The notes under the pieces: model-generated | The model's database searches: none | Told to the model about the DNA's origin: nothing | Seen by the model: the letters and a program-made list of their open reading frames with translations, nothing else | Shown: piece after piece, positions 62,133-64,000 of the stretch | Layout: the number at the start of each line of letters is the position of its first letter | Numbering within the stretch: position 1 is the stretch's first letter | Made by a program: the position numbers and the translations under genes | Assembly (NCBI GenBank): GCA_928724745.1 | Contig: CAKMXJ010000002.1 | Coordinates: 992,001 to 1,056,000 of the forward strand | Source: Anthracocystis setariae | Taxonomy: Eukaryota > Basidiomycota > Ustilaginomycetes > Ustilaginales > Ustilaginaceae | Length of the DNA: 64,000 nt | Direction: 5' to 3'

Positions 62133-62402
62133 ACCCCGCAAACCTCCCAACTCGCGTTGGACCAAGTCAGGTGTCCATCCTATCCAACATTCTGTCCGTG
62201 CGTCGCTCATTCTCTGTTCCAAATCGCATCTCATGTGTCTCTCTCTCTAAGTTACCCAAACACCCTTGCCTCGACTGATTGGTGGAAGAAAAACCTTGTG
62301 CGGTGAAATTAAACAGCGAGGGGACTGCCATTTACAACCGCGTGGAGGGGCGGAGGAGTACAAGCGCAAACCTTTCTTTTTTTTTTCCCTTTAAACAAGT
62401 TA
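62133..62402. terminator. Convergent 3' region L1-domain / importin genes
   Basis: 270 bp between tail-to-tail genes, with a T run at about 62377-62387. Confidence 0.3.
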
Positions 62403-64000
62403 TTAGAGCGTTTTCACTTTGACGTCTTGCCCTTGGGCCGCTTGCTGGATGAGCTGAAGCTGATCCTGCGACAGGGACGATGTGATGGAGTTCCACACAT
62501 CGGTGCGATTGGCCTGGTAGTCGGCGAGCAGCTGGCGGAACTGTTCGAACACGGGCACGCCATCCATTGGACTTTCGTAGCTCAACTCGTCATCCTCATC
62601 CTCGTCATCGAACTCGTCATCGTCGTCATCATCATCATCGTCGTCGTCTTGGTAATCCTCACCATTCGCACGCGCTCGCAACTTGGCGCGCTCCCGTGCG
62701 AACATCTCGAGATACTCGTTATCCTCATCCACCACATCGCGATCGTCATCGACGTCCTCGAACCCGGACGCATCCACATTCACCCCCGCACCGCTCCAAG
62801 ACGCAAGCGACGCCTTTCCCTCGCCCTCGCCCTCGTCGTCATCATCGTCGTCGTCGTCGTTTTCGAACGCCTCGAGCATCTCGTTGCGCTTCTTGATCGC
62901 ATCTGGCAGCGTATCGAGTTGCGTAGCGAGTGCCACGAGGAATGCGGCGAGGTTGTTCTGCAACGCAGCAGGGAGCGAAGTCGACGGCAACGCGAGGAGC
63001 TGGATCATGGCCGCCGCAGCCACCTTCTTCTCATGTACGCGAGTAAACTTGGGCAGCAAAGTCGTGATCGATGCAAACACCGCCTCGGTGGCGCCATTCG
63101 CTTGCAACACCTCCAACGTCGCCCGTGCATCATACACCAGCGCATCGAGAACCACAATGACACTCCACTTCCTCACATCCGCCTTAATTCGATCCTCATC
63201 CACCGCACTCGCCAACACCGCACCGACGATCCTCGCCAACGCTTCATCCACCCCACCAGGCAACAACAACAGAATCACATCCGCCAACTTACACGCCGCC
63301 ACCTGATCGGTCAACCCCAACTGCTCACTCGTCATCGCGGTCAGGAAGATATCCACCAACATCGCCTTATACTCGGCCGACGCTTGCACCACCTCAACGC
63401 CGTAACTGACACAGTTGTCGATGGTGGGCAACATCTCGGACAAATAATCCACACCGGCGCCCTTGAACGACTTGTAGATCAGCGTGAAAATGTGCCACAT
63501 CGCCACGCTCACCTTCTTCTGGTAGTACGTTAGCGTATCGGTCAGCTCGAGACAGTCGTCGAATAGCTCGACGCAGTCCTTTTCGAGCGTGTACGCCACG
63601 ATGGGCAGCACGACCGTTTCGAGTTTCTCCAGGATGTCGCGCTTGCTCTCGGCCGAGGCGATGATCTGGAAGATGGTGTTCAGACAGCCCATGGCTGCGA
63701 ACAGCTTGTCGTCCTCGTGGTTGTCCATGTTGAGTTCCATGGTGCCGTCCGCATCGCGTTCGGCCGTCTCGAGGTTCTCGTTGACCAGCCGCATGTACGA
63801 CTCGGCCATCTGTTCGGTTAGTTGGATCGAAAACGGCAGCAGCTCTTCGCCAAAGTTGGCGACCACTTTGGATTTGGTGGGCGACAGGATGTCCAGCTCG
63901 GTTTCGTCCGAGAGCTTGAGCAGTTCCTGCATGAGCCGCGCCGCGTTGGGAGCCATAGCGGCGTGCACTTCATCGTGGTCGATCAGCGAGCCAATCGCTT
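62403..64000 (-). CDS. Importin-beta-type karyopherin, importin-7/8 (Nmd5/Sxm1)-like (partial, C-terminal part)
   Basis: 532 residues visible; the frame is open to the right edge, so the N-terminal half (importin-beta N-terminal domain) lies outside. These karyopherins carry proteins such as ribosomal and stress-signalling factors into the nucleus. HEAT-type helices are visible throughout (DDKLFAAMGCLNTIFQIIAS, VELFDDCLELTDTLTYYQKK, LSEMLPTIDNCVSYGVEVVQ). Two very acidic runs follow (ENDDDDDDDDEGEGEG near 62860 and a longer one near 62630), characteristic of the Nmd5/Sxm1/importin-7 C-terminal region, then a short conserved tail (MDGVPVFEQFRQLLADYQ). The internal Met codons near 63957 are not the true start. 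Choice between Nmd5 and Sxm1 is open. Confidence 0.9.
   Translation of the reverse strand, partial: AIGSLIDHDEVHAAMAPNAARLMQELLKLSDETELDILSPTKSKVVANFGEELLPFSIQLTEQMAESYMRLVNENLETAERDADGTMELNMDNHEDDKLFAAMGCLNTIFQIIASAESKRDILEKLETVVLPIVAYTLEKDCVELFDDCLELTDTLTYYQKKVSVAMWHIFTLIYKSFKGAGVDYLSEMLPTIDNCVSYGVEVVQASAEYKAMLVDIFLTAMTSEQLGLTDQVAACKLADVILLLLPGGVDEALARIVGAVLASAVDEDRIKADVRKWSVIVVLDALVYDARATLEVLQANGATEAVFASITTLLPKFTRVHEKKVAAAAMIQLLALPSTSLPAALQNNLAAFLVALATQLDTLPDAIKKRNEMLEAFENDDDDDDDDEGEGEGKASLASWSGAGVNVDASGFEDVDDDRDVVDEDNEYLEMFARERAKLRARANGEDYQDDDDDDDDDDDEFDDEDEDDELSYESPMDGVPVFEQFRQLLADYQANRTDVWNSITSSLSQDQLQLIQQAAQGQDVKVKTL
62585..62665 (-). repeat. GAY/GAR codon repeat coding for an acidic run
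   Basis: A nearly pure run of Asp/Glu codons inside the karyopherin gene, seen on the plus strand as repeated CATC/GTC units. It is a functional low-complexity segment rather than a non-coding microsatellite. Confidence 0.8.

Overview
The window is a piece of nuclear chromosome from a basidiomycete, most likely a smut fungus (Ustilaginaceae: Ustilago, Sporisorium or Moesziomyces type). This rests on three things. The genes are compact and mostly intronless. The few introns have GTRNGT donors and YAG acceptors. The protein set is eukaryotic and fungal: AUR1, HAM1-like, Sec23, Bet1, Scs2/VAP, Iml1, Tim21, Pam18, V-ATPase B and Gut2. No species name can be read from the sequence. I found no transposon, rRNA, convincing tRNA, CRISPR or viral sequence.

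Layout. I support 26 protein genes, two of them cut by the window edges. 0-11 kb: class I/II aminotransferase (cut at left edge), RPAP3-like TPR protein, a small possibly lipid-anchored protein, mitochondrial glycerol-3-phosphate dehydrogenase GUT2, V-ATPase subunit B. 11-20 kb: IMP4, mitochondrial ribosomal protein bL28m, a PIN-domain protein (Nmd4/SMG6-like), SEC23, PAM18. 20-34 kb: a 2050-residue O-GlcNAc-transferase-like GT41 protein, a WD40 protein, citrate synthase, BET1. 34-46 kb: a secreted double-psi beta-barrel protein, TIM21, a Yippee-like protein, a HAM1-like protein, AUR1. 46-64 kb: IML1, a MysC-like ATP-grasp ligase, a DUF4336 protein, a VAP/Scs2 protein, translin, an L1-domain nucleolar protein and an importin-7/8-type karyopherin (cut at right edge).

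The genes do not form an operon or an obvious metabolic cluster. Recurring themes are mitochondria (GUT2, bL28m, PAM18, TIM21, CIT1, perhaps the aminotransferase and DUF4336 protein), the early secretory/ER system (SEC23, BET1, VAP, AUR1), nutrient and vacuole control (V-ATPase B, IML1) and ribosome or RNA biology (IMP4, L1-domain protein, translin, PIN protein). Strand switches at 18 of 25 neighbouring pairs, so many genes share divergent promoters or face each other tail to tail.

The items most worth a second look are: the ATP-grasp ligase that resembles the mycosporine enzyme MysC but has no partner genes beside it; the very large fungal GT41 protein; a heptamer (TACTGTA/TACAGTA) that I found 18 times, always between genes; CT tracts on the sense strand ahead of several start codons; and tiny exons in the VAP and BET1 genes. 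All coordinates and splice sites were read by eye. Family names come from recognised motifs, not from database searches.
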